Positions 23,894-32,474 of a DNA stretch of 64,000 nt are shown one piece after another. The position numbers were made by a program, and so were the translations under genes. This DNA comes from Streptomyces eurocidicus (GTDB lineage: Bacteria > Actinomycetota > Actinomycetes > Streptomycetales > Streptomycetaceae). Positions within the stretch are counted from its first letter, which is position 1, and each line of letters begins with the position of its first letter. The stretch covers positions 62,001-126,000 of the forward strand of contig NZ_LGUI01000010.1 of the NCBI RefSeq assembly GCF_002891295.1. The letters are read 5' to 3'. The notes beneath the pieces are model-generated. The model did no database searches. It saw only the letters and a list, made by a program, of their open reading frames with translations, and was not told the DNA's origin.

Positions 23894-25437
23894 CCCGCAC
23901 CGCCCGCGGCCATGGCCATGACGGGCACGGCCGCCTGCCGCTCCTCCAGCGCGCGCTGTCGGCGGCGCCAGGGCCGCTCGACGGACGGCTGCCGGGTGCG
24001 GGCGTCGAGGTCGCGGTAGATGTCGCGGAAGGCGCTGATCGTCTGGCGGAGGGTGAACTGCTCGATCACCCGGAGCCGGGCCGACTCCCCCATCCGGGCG
24101 CGGAGTTCCGGGTCCCGCAGCAGGGTGAGGGCGGCCTTGGCCATGGCCTCGGGGTCCCGGGGCGGTACGACCAGGCCGCTGTCGCCGACGGCCTCGCAGA
24201 CCCCGCCCACATCGGTGGAGACGGTCGCGCGGCCGCAGGACATGGCCTCGATCAGGGTGAACGGGAAGCCCTCGCTGATGCTGGAGAGCATCACGATGTT
24301 GCCGGCGGCGTAGGCGTCCCGGATGTCCTCGACCCTGCCCTCGAAGACGACGGCCTCGGCCACCCCCAGCTCGGCGGCGAGCTTCTCGCAGGCCGTGCGG
24401 TAGCCCTCGCCGCCGCGCGGGGTGCCGCCGAAGAGCCGCAGCCGGGCGGCGGGGATCTCGGCCCGTACCAGCGCGAAGGCGCGGATCAGCGTCTCCAGGC
24501 CCTTGATGGGGTCGACCCGGCCGGCCCAGCTGAGCGTCGGGGTCTCCGGCTCGGGTCCGGCGGGCGGGAAGGCGGCCGGGTCGACGCCGTTGTAGACGGT
24601 GCGTATCCGGTCGGGCGGGGTGCCACCGTGCTCCTCCCAGCGCCGGTTGTAACGGTTGCCGGGGGTGACGAGCGAGGCGACCCGGTAGCTCTCCACGGCG
24701 AGCAGCCGGAACAGTCCCAGCATCAGCGCCTTGACGGGCCAGCGGTAGGGCTCGGCGCGGAAGCCGAGGTAACGCTCGCGGAGATAGATGCCGTGTTCGG
24801 TGAGGAGGAAGGGGGTGCCGTGGCGGTGATGGGCGATCAGACCGGGCAGCGCGGCCAGCCCCCCGCTCACCGCGTGGGTGACCCCTTCGGCGGGCGGGTC
24901 GGCGGCGAGCGGGCGCAGCGCGTGTTCCAGCAGGTCGGTGGCGAGCAGGGCGTCGTGGAGGGTGGGCTTCGCGCCGGCGGTGGCGAGGCCGGGGCGGTTC
25001 CACACCCGGACGAGAGTGCGGGCCGCGGCCTCGCCCTGCAGGGCCGGGGCGAGGGTGCCGGCCGCGGCGTACTCGGCCAGCCGGTAGAAGGTCCTCGGGA
25101 AGTGGTGCTCGTGCGCCGGGTCGAGGAGGGTCAGCAGGAACAGCTCGTAGGCGGTGAGCAGGGCCTTCAGCCGCTTGCCGCGCGGGGCGCGGCCCGTCGG
25201 CGGCGGGCCCCACAGCGGGTGGCATTGCACGCTCCGGACGTGCGGCGGGAGTTCCCAGGCGAGTTGCTCCCGCCCGGTGCCCGTCACCGCGATGACCCGG
25301 AAGTCGACGTCGGGCATGCCCTGGACCAGCTGGTCGCACCACACGCTCACTCCACCGTGGCTGTGCGGATAGGTCCCCTCGGTGAGCAGGGTCACCGAGG
25401 GAGTGTCGATTGCTGTCTCGGCAAGCGGTCCGTGCAT
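23890..25437 (-). CDS. GT4 glycosyltransferase, PelF-like
   Basis: This is a cytoplasmic retaining glycosyltransferase of 515 residues (GT-B fold, family GT4) that would polymerise the exopolysaccharide from an NDP-sugar. The N-terminus carries the PelF hallmark LLTEGTYPHSHGGVSVW at residues 17-33. A PelF/GT4 middle follows (FLLTEHGIYLRER, VTPGNRYNRRWEEHG, VYNGVDPAAFPP), and the C-terminal donor site shows SWAGRVDPIKGLETLI and the EX7E-type SSISEGFPFTLIEAMSCG. No membrane helices are present. The start is ATG at 25437 with GGAGAG about 11 nt upstream. It is 52 bp after the deacetylase gene and overlaps the downstream membrane gene by 4 bp. Its similarity to PelF suggests UDP-GalNAc/GlcNAc as donor. 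Confidence 0.88.
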   Translation of the reverse strand: MHGPLAETAIDTPSVTLLTEGTYPHSHGGVSVWCDQLVQGMPDVDFRVIAVTGTGREQLAWELPPHVRSVQCHPLWGPPPTGRAPRGKRLKALLTAYELFLLTLLDPAHEHHFPRTFYRLAEYAAAGTLAPALQGEAAARTLVRVWNRPGLATAGAKPTLHDALLATDLLEHALRPLAADPPAEGVTHAVSGGLAALPGLIAHHRHGTPFLLTEHGIYLRERYLGFRAEPYRWPVKALMLGLFRLLAVESYRVASLVTPGNRYNRRWEEHGGTPPDRIRTVYNGVDPAAFPPAGPEPETPTLSWAGRVDPIKGLETLIRAFALVRAEIPAARLRLFGGTPRGGEGYRTACEKLAAELGVAEAVVFEGRVEDIRDAYAAGNIVMLSSISEGFPFTLIEAMSCGRATVSTDVGGVCEAVGDSGLVVPPRDPEAMAKAALTLLRDPELRARMGESARLRVIEQFTLRQTISAFRDIYRDLDARTRQPSVERPWRRRQRALEERQAAVPVMAMAAGGAG

Positions 25438-25489
25438 GAAATTCGGTTCTCTCCAGAGAGTGCGCGGCTCGATGCGGTGCTGCTGCCGG

Positions 25490-27679
25490 TCAGCGGCGTG
25501 CGGTGGTCGCGGCGGCGTCCGCGGGCCCGTAGGGGACGCGGTGGGCGACGCCCTGGGGAACCGGGAGGGCGGCGGCCGGCGCCTGGACGCGCGCGGCGGT
25601 GGCGCCCGCGGAATGCGCGGCGGGCGCGGTGCCGGGCAGGGTGAAGGTGGCCGGGGTCTGGGTGCCGGCCGCGGTCCAGCCGGAGCGGGCACCCGCGTAG
25701 GCGCTGCCGAAGGCCGTGCCCGAGCCGTTCGGGCCCGTCTGCACGGTGCCCGTCGGCAGGGTGACGGCGGCCTGTGTCCCGTCGGGCGCGCTGACGGTGA
25801 CGGCGTTGCCGATCCGGTAGGCGGTGACCTTGCCGGCGGCGAGCGCGGTCTTCCAGGCGGCGCGCTTGCTCAGCTCCGTGCCGATGTCCCGCATCCGGAG
25901 GTTGACCAGCGGGGTGTTGTCGGCGAAGAGGCCGTTGTAGTCGGCGAGGACCTTCTCCAGCACGGTGTAGCCGATCCGCTGCTCGGAGAGGTTGGACTGG
26001 TGCATGAAGTGCGGGCGCGGGTCGTTGGCGAGCACGTGGCCCAGGGCGATGCGGGACTCGAGCGGCGCGATGTAGGAGGCGAAGCCGGTCCTGGTGTCGA
26101 GCGGGGCCTTCATGCAGGTGGTCGTCTCGGGGTACTTCTCGCAGATGCCGCTGCCGCCGTCGGCCTTCTTGGTGTAGAGCCAGTTGTACTCGTCGGTCTG
26201 CTCGGCCGCGGTGCCGACGTTGTAGTAGACGTTCATGGGGTAGCGGGGCACCGTCAGCGCGGAGCCGACCGGGCGCTGCTGCCGCTCGCGGGAGTTGTCG
26301 CTGGCGACCCAGCCGACGCCGCTCTGGCCGAGCACGGGCGCGAGTTCGGGGTTGTCCTCGGTCTGCTGGGGCAGGGTCTTCAGACCGGAGTGCTCGCCGG
26401 TGACGAGCTCGTCCTTGTCGTGGACCAGGCCCTGCTTCGCGGCCCAGGCGGTGTTGCCGTCGATCTCGCCGCTGATCTTCAGACGGCTGACCCAGCGGGT
26501 CCGGCCGAAGATGTCGGTGGCGCACTTCCAGGGCACGACGGAAGTGTTCTGCTCACAGCCGAGGAAGGCGTGGGTGAAGGTGTGGTTGATCCAGCGGTAG
26601 GACTGCTGGTCGGCGACCAGCTGCTGGAGCAGCGGGTCGGCCGCCCCGCCGTGCTCCGCCCGGTACTCCTCGCTGCCGACGCCGTTGTAGGCGAGGTCCA
26701 GGGTGAGTTTGTGGCTCTGGGACCACTGCTTGGCGTACTGCGCGTCGGCGGCCTTCATCCGGATCGCCGGGCTGTCCGGATTGGGGTTGCCGGGGCAGTC
26801 GACGTCGCCGGGGGTGCACTTGAGCTTGGTGTCCCAGCGGTCGTCCGCCGCGAAGACGTCGTCGACGTGGACGCCGAAGTAATTACGGGCGGCGCCGAGA
26901 TGGGCGCCCTGGGTCAGCCACTCCACGATGCCGCGCGAGACCAGCCGGAACTGTGTCTGGTACTGGTTGGCGACGAAGGTGACGACGAGCTCGCTGCGGC
27001 CGTCGTGGGCGTATTCGCCGATCAGCGAGCCGCGGGCGCTGCCGCCCGGTATGGGGGCGTCGAGCAGACTGGTGTAGGTGGCGCCGTCCGCCTGCTTCTC
27101 CAGGGGGGTGGCCAGATATCCGTAACTCTCGTTGACAGCGGTGTCGTTGTCCTCGAAGGGAACGTTTTTCCTCAGATAGCCGAACGGGCCCGCCGCCCCG
27201 GTGGAGGTCACCTGCGCGGTCTTGCCGTCCAGGGGACCGCTGTAGCCGCCGTCCGCGGGGGTGTTGAGCCCGACGGCCGGGCGGGCGTAGGTGTAGGCGT
27301 CGACCTGCCGGATGCCGAAGCGCTTCTCGTACGAGGCGAGGGCCGCCATCTCGGGCGAACCGTCCCCGAAGGGATTGTCGTTGGGTAACACCACACCCTG
27401 GAACTTGGCGCGCGGTCTGCCGTCGACCGTGTCGCTGAGGAACGCCTCGTCGATCCGCTGGCGCCCCGCCGCGGTGAGGTCCACCTGGGTGTAGGGCGTG
27501 CCGGCCTCGGCCAGCTCGGCGCGGATGGCCTCGGTGGCCGGGCCGCCGTCGTCGACGACGAGCAGCCGCAGATCGATCCTGGGCGTGGTGTCGGCGGCAT
27601 GCGCGCCCCCGGCCGGCACGGCCACGGTGAGCAGGACACCCGCGGCCCACGCCGCGGCAAGACGGGTCGAACGACCCAT
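25490..27679 (-). CDS. CE18/Agd3-like secreted exopolysaccharide deacetylase
   Basis: This is a 729-residue exported enzyme resembling fungal Agd3 (carbohydrate esterase family 18), which N-deacetylates galactosaminogalactan to make it cationic and adhesive. A Sec signal peptide spans residues 1-29 (AHA site). Residues about 35-250 form an N-terminal beta-rich/carbohydrate-binding-like region. The NodB-like core holds FGVHVDDVFAADDRW (metal and base Asp at 273-274) and INHTFTHAFLGC (metal His366 and His370). The C-terminal 120 residues are Ala/Thr-rich. The ATG at 27679 has GGGGAGAA 5 nt upstream. It is the first gene of the operon. Codon 98 is TTA (27386-27388 plus strand), implying bldA dependence. 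Confidence 0.88.
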   Translation of the reverse strand: MGRSTRLAAAWAAGVLLTVAVPAGGAHAADTTPRIDLRLLVVDDGGPATEAIRAELAEAGTPYTQVDLTAAGRQRIDEAFLSDTVDGRPRAKFQGVVLPNDNPFGDGSPEMAALASYEKRFGIRQVDAYTYARPAVGLNTPADGGYSGPLDGKTAQVTSTGAAGPFGYLRKNVPFEDNDTAVNESYGYLATPLEKQADGATYTSLLDAPIPGGSARGSLIGEYAHDGRSELVVTFVANQYQTQFRLVSRGIVEWLTQGAHLGAARNYFGVHVDDVFAADDRWDTKLKCTPGDVDCPGNPNPDSPAIRMKAADAQYAKQWSQSHKLTLDLAYNGVGSEEYRAEHGGAADPLLQQLVADQQSYRWINHTFTHAFLGCEQNTSVVPWKCATDIFGRTRWVSRLKISGEIDGNTAWAAKQGLVHDKDELVTGEHSGLKTLPQQTEDNPELAPVLGQSGVGWVASDNSRERQQRPVGSALTVPRYPMNVYYNVGTAAEQTDEYNWLYTKKADGGSGICEKYPETTTCMKAPLDTRTGFASYIAPLESRIALGHVLANDPRPHFMHQSNLSEQRIGYTVLEKVLADYNGLFADNTPLVNLRMRDIGTELSKRAAWKTALAAGKVTAYRIGNAVTVSAPDGTQAAVTLPTGTVQTGPNGSGTAFGSAYAGARSGWTAAGTQTPATFTLPGTAPAAHSAGATAARVQAPAAALPVPQGVAHRVPYGPADAAATTARR

Positions 27680-27702
27680 GGTTTTCTCCCCCCAGAACGG
27701 CT

Positions 27703-27720
27703 CTGCGCACGCGTGCGCAG
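27703..27720. promoter_or_regulatory. Perfect 18-bp palindrome before the exopolysaccharide operon
   Basis: CTGCGCAC followed by GCGTGCGCAG forms a perfect 18-bp palindrome 24-41 bp upstream of the deacetylase start. It could be an operator or a leader hairpin just ahead of the ribosome site. Confidence 0.55.
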
Positions 27721-28466
27721 CCGTCCGGTCATGACGTGTACGCGCAGCACCGGGACCCGGCACCGACCCGCACATCGAATGGTCCCCAAGGCACGGCCCC
27801 CACCCGCGGTCGCACCTCCCCGGCGACCGCCACTCCTCCCCCACGGCGCGGACACCGCTGTCCGCGCCTGAGCCGCACGGCCGGAGCCGAGACCGCGCGG
27901 TGGTGTCATGAGCCGCCGGGCACACGTGTGCCACGGCATCGGGAGGCACCCTCAGCCTCTCGACCGCCCAGCCATATAGTGCGCCATGCCCGAGGGTCTT
28001 GCTGGCTCGATGGCCAGGAGCCACGCGGTGGTTCTCGGCACCCTGGCCGGTTTCGGTCGGGCCTTCGGAGGAAGCCCGGCGGTGCCCGCGATCGCGGGGC
28101 CGGCGGGCATCCGCAGGGTGACCTGTGGCGACATTGGTGTACACCGGCGTCGGACCCATACGCTCCACCCGGAACCACAGGGGTCACTCGAAGAACGGGC
28201 CGCCCGGAGATCGGCCTGATGACGGCTGTCCGGCTTGCCTGTTGCATCCGGCAATCAACGGATACTTCCGCCCACCCCGCGGTCGGGATCCGCGCACGCT
28301 CCCCGGACGTTCCGGGGGCCGGCACGCAACCGGAACCAACTCGCCCCCCTCTAAGTAAGGTTGCCCTCCAATCCCCCGCCGGTCCGCCGCCGGGCAAGGA
28401 CCCGGGTTTTCTGCCCAGAGCATGCGGCCCTTCCGCCCGCCCGGGGCGGGAGGGCAGGGTGACGGC
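27721..28466. other. Long divergent intergenic region
   Basis: About 750 bases separate the exopolysaccharide operon from the divergent epimerase gene. They presumably hold the operon promoter. Small open frames (for example 27986-28219) lack homology-like features or ribosome sites and are not called. A stretch near 28351-28369 (CTAAGTAAGGTTGCCCT) only weakly resembles an iron box. Nothing else was recognised. Confidence 0.4.
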
Positions 28467-29465
28467 ATGAGGCTATTGATTCTGGGCGGGACCGAATTCG
28501 TGGGATACGCCGTCACCGAGGCGGCGCTGGCACGCGGCTGGGAGGTGACGGTCTTCCACCGCGGCGCCCACCCCGCGCCCGCCGGTGTGACGGCGCTGCG
28601 CGGCGACCGCACGGCGGCGGACGGACTCGCGGCCCTGGCGGCGGGCGAGTGGGACGCCGTCGTCGACACCTGGTCGGGCGCGCCGTCGGCGGTCCGGGAC
28701 ACCGCGCGGGCGCTGGCCGGGCGGGCGGGGCGGTACGCGTATGTGTCGAGCGGCTCGGTGTACGCCTACCCGAGCCCCGACGGGCACGACGAGAGCCATC
28801 CGGTGGTGGAGGGTTCGCCGGACGCCGGCGCGGTGGCGTACGAGCGGGACAAGCGCGGCGGCGAGCTGGCCGCGATCGGGGCCTTCGGGGAGGACGGGGC
28901 GCTGCTGGTGCGGGCGGGGCTGATCCTCGGGCCCCGCGAGAACATCGGCCGGCTGCCCTGGTGGCTGAACCGGATCGCGCGCGGCGGCCCGGTGCTGGCC
29001 CCCGGCCCGAGCGACCTGGAGCTTCAGTTCATCGACGCCCGCGACCTCGCGGAGTGGACCCTGGACGCCGTCGCGCACGGTCTGTCGGGGCCGTACAACC
29101 TGATCGGCCCGCCCGGTCACACCACGATGGGCGGGTTCCTGGAGGCGTGCGTCCGCGCCACCGGCTCCGACGCGGAGCTGCGCTGGACGGACCCGGAGCG
29201 GATCCTCGCGGCGGGCGTCCAACCGTGGACGGACCTCCCGCTCTGGGTCCCCCGGGGCGAGCTCTACGAGACGCTGCACCGGGGAGCGGTGGACAAGGCC
29301 CTGGCGAGCGGGCTGCGGTGCCGCCCGGCCGGGGAGACGGTGGCGGACACCTGGTCCTGGCTGACGTCCCTCGGCGGCCGTGCCCCCCAGCGCCCGGACC
29401 GCCCGGCATTGGGCCTGGACCCACGGGTGGAGGAGGAGCTCCTGGGGACGCCGGTGCGCGCGTAG
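28467..29465 (+). CDS. NAD-dependent epimerase/dehydratase (atypical SDR)
   Basis: This is a 332-residue Rossmann-fold protein with nucleotide motif LILGGTEFVGYAV at the N-terminus, a Ser-containing YVSSGSVYAYP segment and a later FIDARDLAEWTLDA, typical of atypical extended SDRs related to isoflavone reductase/epimerase-like proteins. The canonical Tyr-x3-Lys is seen only as YERDKRG, with Lys displaced, so the catalytic type is unclear. The start is ATG at 28467 behind GGGAGGGCAGGG. It is transcribed away from the exopolysaccharide operon and there is no evidence that it belongs to it. Confidence 0.82.
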   Translation: MRLLILGGTEFVGYAVTEAALARGWEVTVFHRGAHPAPAGVTALRGDRTAADGLAALAAGEWDAVVDTWSGAPSAVRDTARALAGRAGRYAYVSSGSVYAYPSPDGHDESHPVVEGSPDAGAVAYERDKRGGELAAIGAFGEDGALLVRAGLILGPRENIGRLPWWLNRIARGGPVLAPGPSDLELQFIDARDLAEWTLDAVAHGLSGPYNLIGPPGHTTMGGFLEACVRATGSDAELRWTDPERILAAGVQPWTDLPLWVPRGELYETLHRGAVDKALASGLRCRPAGETVADTWSWLTSLGGRAPQRPDRPALGLDPRVEEELLGTPVRA

Positions 29466-29693
29466 CGCGGCCGCCCGGCGGCGCCGGAGCGGTCGGGGGC
29501 CGGGGCGGAGCCCTGAAGCGGAGGACAAAGCTCCATAAGCCCGTCACTCCGGTGCGAGCCGCCACGCGCCCTGCTGGGCGATGCCCCTCGGCCCGCATAA
29601 TGGGGGCGCGCCAGGTCGGCCCGGCACATGTCAGGGTCATGCCGACCAGGTGGGTACGTACGAGCAGGTGACACCCGAACCATGGGGGCGTGC

Positions 29694-30128
29694 ATGAGCG
29701 CTGAGCTGAACCAGGACGAGCGGGAGGGCCACCGGCCCACGGCGGAGCGGAGCGGCGCCCGACGGCGCCGGGGCCGCCGGGCGGTGGTGGCCGCGGCGCT
29801 CGCGCTGGCGGCCGCGCTGCTGGTGCCGCCCGCGGCGGCGGAGAGCCCGGCCCGGTCGGCCACGGTGGCCGTGGCGGCCGCGGACACGGCCCAGGCGCCG
29901 GCCGCCGCCGACGCCGGGTCGGCCGCCGACGCCTCGCCCCGCCACCAGGCCGGCAAGGACCACAAGTCCACGCTGGCGAAGCCCAAGAAAAAGAAGAAGA
30001 AGGGCTTCTTCAAGAAGCTCGGCATCGTCCTGATCGTGGTGCTGATCCTGCTGGTCGTGGTGGCGATCGTCGTGATCGCGCTGATCGTCCGCTTCGTGCG
30101 GAAGGCCCTCAGGCGCCGGCGGTCCTGA
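29694..30128 (+). CDS. Small membrane protein with Lys-rich segment, unknown function
   Basis: This 144-residue protein is not recognised beyond being common in streptomycetes. It has an Arg-rich start, a hydrophobic segment around residues 28-50 (VVAAALALAAALLVPPAAA, a signal or anchor), an Ala-rich linker, a strongly basic run (KPKKKKKKGFFKKLG) and a C-terminal transmembrane helix of about 23 Val/Ile/Leu residues ending in basic residues. The basic patches suggest a membrane-surface or nucleic-acid/phospholipid contact. The start is ATG at 29694 (GGGGG 5 nt upstream); upstream in-frame starts are possible. Confidence 0.7.
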   Translation: MSAELNQDEREGHRPTAERSGARRRRGRRAVVAAALALAAALLVPPAAAESPARSATVAVAAADTAQAPAAADAGSAADASPRHQAGKDHKSTLAKPKKKKKKGFFKKLGIVLIVVLILLVVVAIVVIALIVRFVRKALRRRRS

Positions 30129-30155
30129 CGCCGGCGGCCCGGGGCTCCTCGGCGG

Positions 30156-30371
30156 TCAGCCGCTCTTACGCCGGAAGGAGCGCTGACCGCCCGCCCGGCC
30201 GTGGGTGCCATGGATCTTGGATCCATCGCTGTTGCGGCCACCGGCGGCGGCGTCGGCGGCCTGGCCGCGCTTGCGCTCCAGCGCCTCCTTGAACTTGCGC
30301 TTCACGTCGTCCTCGGCACCGTTCGCGGGCGCGTCCTGCGGCGTGTCCTGGGGTGCTGTGCTGTCCGTCAT
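30156..30371 (-). CDS. DUF5302-like small soluble protein
   Basis: This is a 71-residue, very hydrophilic protein: an acidic N-terminus, then DVKRKFKEALERKRGQ and a glycine-rich basic C-terminal half ending GGQRSFRRKSG. The pattern fits the actinobacterial DUF5302 family of unknown role. The start is ATG at 30371 with a perfect AGGAGG 6 nt upstream, which excludes the longer frame to 30413. It is convergent with the small membrane protein gene. Confidence 0.78.
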   Translation of the reverse strand: MTDSTAPQDTPQDAPANGAEDDVKRKFKEALERKRGQAADAAAGGRNSDGSKIHGTHGRAGGQRSFRRKSG

Positions 30372-30461
30372 TGAAACCTCCTGGTCATGGCGGGCGTCGC
30401 CACAGCTTCGCACGGCCGCCCGCCCCTCGGTAGTCCGGCCGGAATCCGGCCCGCCGGCATG

Positions 30462-31016
30462 TCAGGTAACCGTCATATCCCCATCGGGGACGTCCTGGAC
30501 CGTCACCCGCCCGCGCGGCTGCCCCAGCCCGTCGGCCACCGCACGCGCGATCCCGTCGGGGTCCGGCGCCGTGGGGAAGGGCACGGTCTCGCCGTCCCCG
30601 TACGCCTCGATCGCCTTGGTGAAATAGCCGGGGTGCCAGGCGCCGACCGCGCCCCGGACCTCGACCGCCCGCACCGTCCGGTGCCCCACGCGCTGCTTGA
30701 GCGCCGCGAGGATCGCGTCCGAGCGGTACTCGCCGGGCACCTGGAACAGGCTGGCGTGGGCGCCGGCCTTACGGCCGTCGGCCAGCCGGACGGTCACGGT
30801 CAGGCAGCTGGTCACGCTGGGATAGAGGATCGGGACGCCCGGACGGGCCTCCGCGACCTGCCCCTCGGTGATCCGCACGAGGGCCGCGGCGGCGCTCGGG
30901 GCGGTGGCCGCGGGCCGGTCACGGGCCTCCGCGACGGCGCCGGCCGCCGGTATCGACGTCAGCACCACGGGCAGCAGCGCTCCGGACAGCGCCACGGATA
31001 CGATCTTCGCTCTCAT
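30462..31016 (-). CDS. Secreted protein of unknown function
   Basis: This is a 184-residue protein with a Sec signal peptide (residues 1-32, LSGALLPVVLTSIPAAGAVA). The remaining 150 residues show no catalytic motif that can be named; a single Cys is present (TSCLTVTV). It begins 27 bp after the stop of the HEAT-repeat gene and probably shares its transcript. A duplicated copy of the start region lies directly upstream (31021-31036), giving a decoy ATG that reads only seven codons. Confidence 0.65.
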   Translation of the reverse strand: MRAKIVSVALSGALLPVVLTSIPAAGAVAEARDRPAATAPSAAAALVRITEGQVAEARPGVPILYPSVTSCLTVTVRLADGRKAGAHASLFQVPGEYRSDAILAALKQRVGHRTVRAVEVRGAVGAWHPGYFTKAIEAYGDGETVPFPTAPDPDGIARAVADGLGQPRGRVTVQDVPDGDMTVT

Positions 31017-31036
31017 CGCACGATCTTCGCACTCAT
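31001..31036. repeat. Direct duplication around a start codon
   Basis: CGATCTTCGCTCTCAT (31001-31016) and CGATCTTCGCACTCAT (31021-31036) are 16-bp direct repeats with one mismatch, offset by 20 bp. On the minus strand they duplicate the first five codons of the secreted-protein gene; the upstream copy stops after seven codons. Confidence 0.75.
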
Positions 31037-31043
31037 CCGGCGC

Positions 31044-32474
31044 TCACCCGGCCTGCGGGGCGTCCGGGCCGAAGCGGCTGCGGACGGCGGTCTGCACCTC
31101 CGCCTCCTCGGCCGGGTCGGCGGCGAGCCTGCGCAGCTGCTCCACCACCCGGGCGTCCGCCGTGGTGGCGTGGTGCGCCGCGAGCTCCCGGGTGGTCTCC
31201 TCGCAGTCCCACAGGCACTCGACGGCGAAGCCCCTGGCGAACGACGGGTCCGTGGCCGCGAGCGCGCGGGCCGTACGGCCGCGCAGCTGCGAGGAGGTCG
31301 TCTCGCGGTAGACGTGGCGCAGCACGGGCGCGGCGCAGCCGATCGCCAGCCGCCCGGCCCCCTGGACCAGGTCCCACAGCACGGGCGCGTCGGGCCCCTC
31401 GGCCCGCACGGTCCGGCGGAGGGCGCCGAGGACGAGCGCCGAGTCGTACTGCGCGCCCCGGCAGGCCAGCATCCCGGCCGCGGCGGCGCCGAGGGCGTCG
31501 CCGCGGTGGATCCAGGCGCGGGCCCGCTCCAGGGCCGCCGTGCTGCGCATGCGCTCGAAGGCGGTGACGGCGGCCTCCGCGACCCGCGGGGACGGGTCGG
31601 CGGCGGCGCTCTCGATGAGGTCGAGGGCCTGCGGGTCGTGGTGCTCGGCGAGATAGCGCAGGGCGGTGGCGCGCGCGGCCTCGGGGCCTCCGGCCGCGGC
31701 CTGGATGATCTCCAGCCGGTCCTCGGGGCCGGCGACGGCGGTCAGACAGCGGGTCGCGGGGACGTGGCGCAGCTGGGTGGGGTGGAGGTCGAGGCCCTGC
31801 TGGGCCCAGTCCAGGACCTCCCGGACGCTCCAGCCCGGCCGGGGGCCGGACGGGCGGAGCTGGCGCTGCCAGCGGTCGAAGGACCCCTGTTCCTGTGCGG
31901 CGCGCACCCGGTCCGCGGTCGCGGGCGACTGCTTCTCGTCGGCCCACAGCCGCCAGGGGCGGGGCTCGAAGGCGTCGCGCACGGCCGCGGCGAGGTCGCG
32001 CTCGCCCTCGGGCGTGGCGGGGAACCGGGCGAGGACGCTCGCGCCGAGGGCGAGCAGGCCCGCGTCGTCGTCGCGCAGGGCGAGCTCGTCCAGGGCCCAT
32101 GCCCAGTTCGTCCCCGAGACCGCGTAGCGGCGCAGGAGCAGGAGAGCGTCCGCACGCCCGTACGAGGCGAGGTGGCCGAGGACGGCGAGGGCCAGGCCCG
32201 TGCGCTCCTCGCCCGTGTCCAGGACGTCGTCGGCGTCGAAGAGGTGCTCGGCGATCTCGCCGAGCCCGGCGTCGAGGTCCAGACACAGGCGTGCGTAATA
32301 GAGCGAGCGGTTCTCGACCTGCCAGTCCCGCCTGGGGTCGCGCAGCACGCAGTGGTGCAGCGCCGCGAGCGCCTCCGCCCGCGGCGCCGCGAGGGCATAC
32401 AGGGTCCCGTCGCCGCGGCCTCGCTGGAGGAGGCCGAGCAGGGTGCCGCTGGGCGCTATGTCTGGATCGAACAT
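31044..32474 (-). CDS. HEAT-repeat protein
   Basis: This 476-residue soluble protein is built largely of alpha-helical HEAT-like repeats (for example ATALRYLAEHHDPQALDLIES followed by SPRVAEAAVTAFERM). Such proteins act as scaffolds for partner binding; no enzyme motif is seen. The start is placed at ATG 32474 (MFDPDIAPSGTLLGLLQRG), the usual start of streptomycete homologues, rather than at 32531. The secreted protein gene follows 27 bp after its stop. The partner is unknown. Confidence 0.8.
   Translation of the reverse strand: MFDPDIAPSGTLLGLLQRGRGDGTLYALAAPRAEALAALHHCVLRDPRRDWQVENRSLYYARLCLDLDAGLGEIAEHLFDADDVLDTGEERTGLALAVLGHLASYGRADALLLLRRYAVSGTNWAWALDELALRDDDAGLLALGASVLARFPATPEGERDLAAAVRDAFEPRPWRLWADEKQSPATADRVRAAQEQGSFDRWQRQLRPSGPRPGWSVREVLDWAQQGLDLHPTQLRHVPATRCLTAVAGPEDRLEIIQAAAGGPEAARATALRYLAEHHDPQALDLIESAAADPSPRVAEAAVTAFERMRSTAALERARAWIHRGDALGAAAAGMLACRGAQYDSALVLGALRRTVRAEGPDAPVLWDLVQGAGRLAIGCAAPVLRHVYRETTSSQLRGRTARALAATDPSFARGFAVECLWDCEETTRELAAHHATTADARVVEQLRRLAADPAEEAEVQTAVRSRFGPDAPQAG

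Noticed and set aside
27986..28219. A 77-codon frame in the gap upstream of the exopolysaccharide operon
   Set aside because: No ribosome site, no recognisable family and overlapping frames of equal quality; not called.
28351..28369. Possible iron-box (DmdR/IdeR-like) sequence CTAAGTAAGGTTGCCCT
   Set aside because: Only about 11 of 19 positions fit the consensus, and the neighbouring genes are not iron-related.
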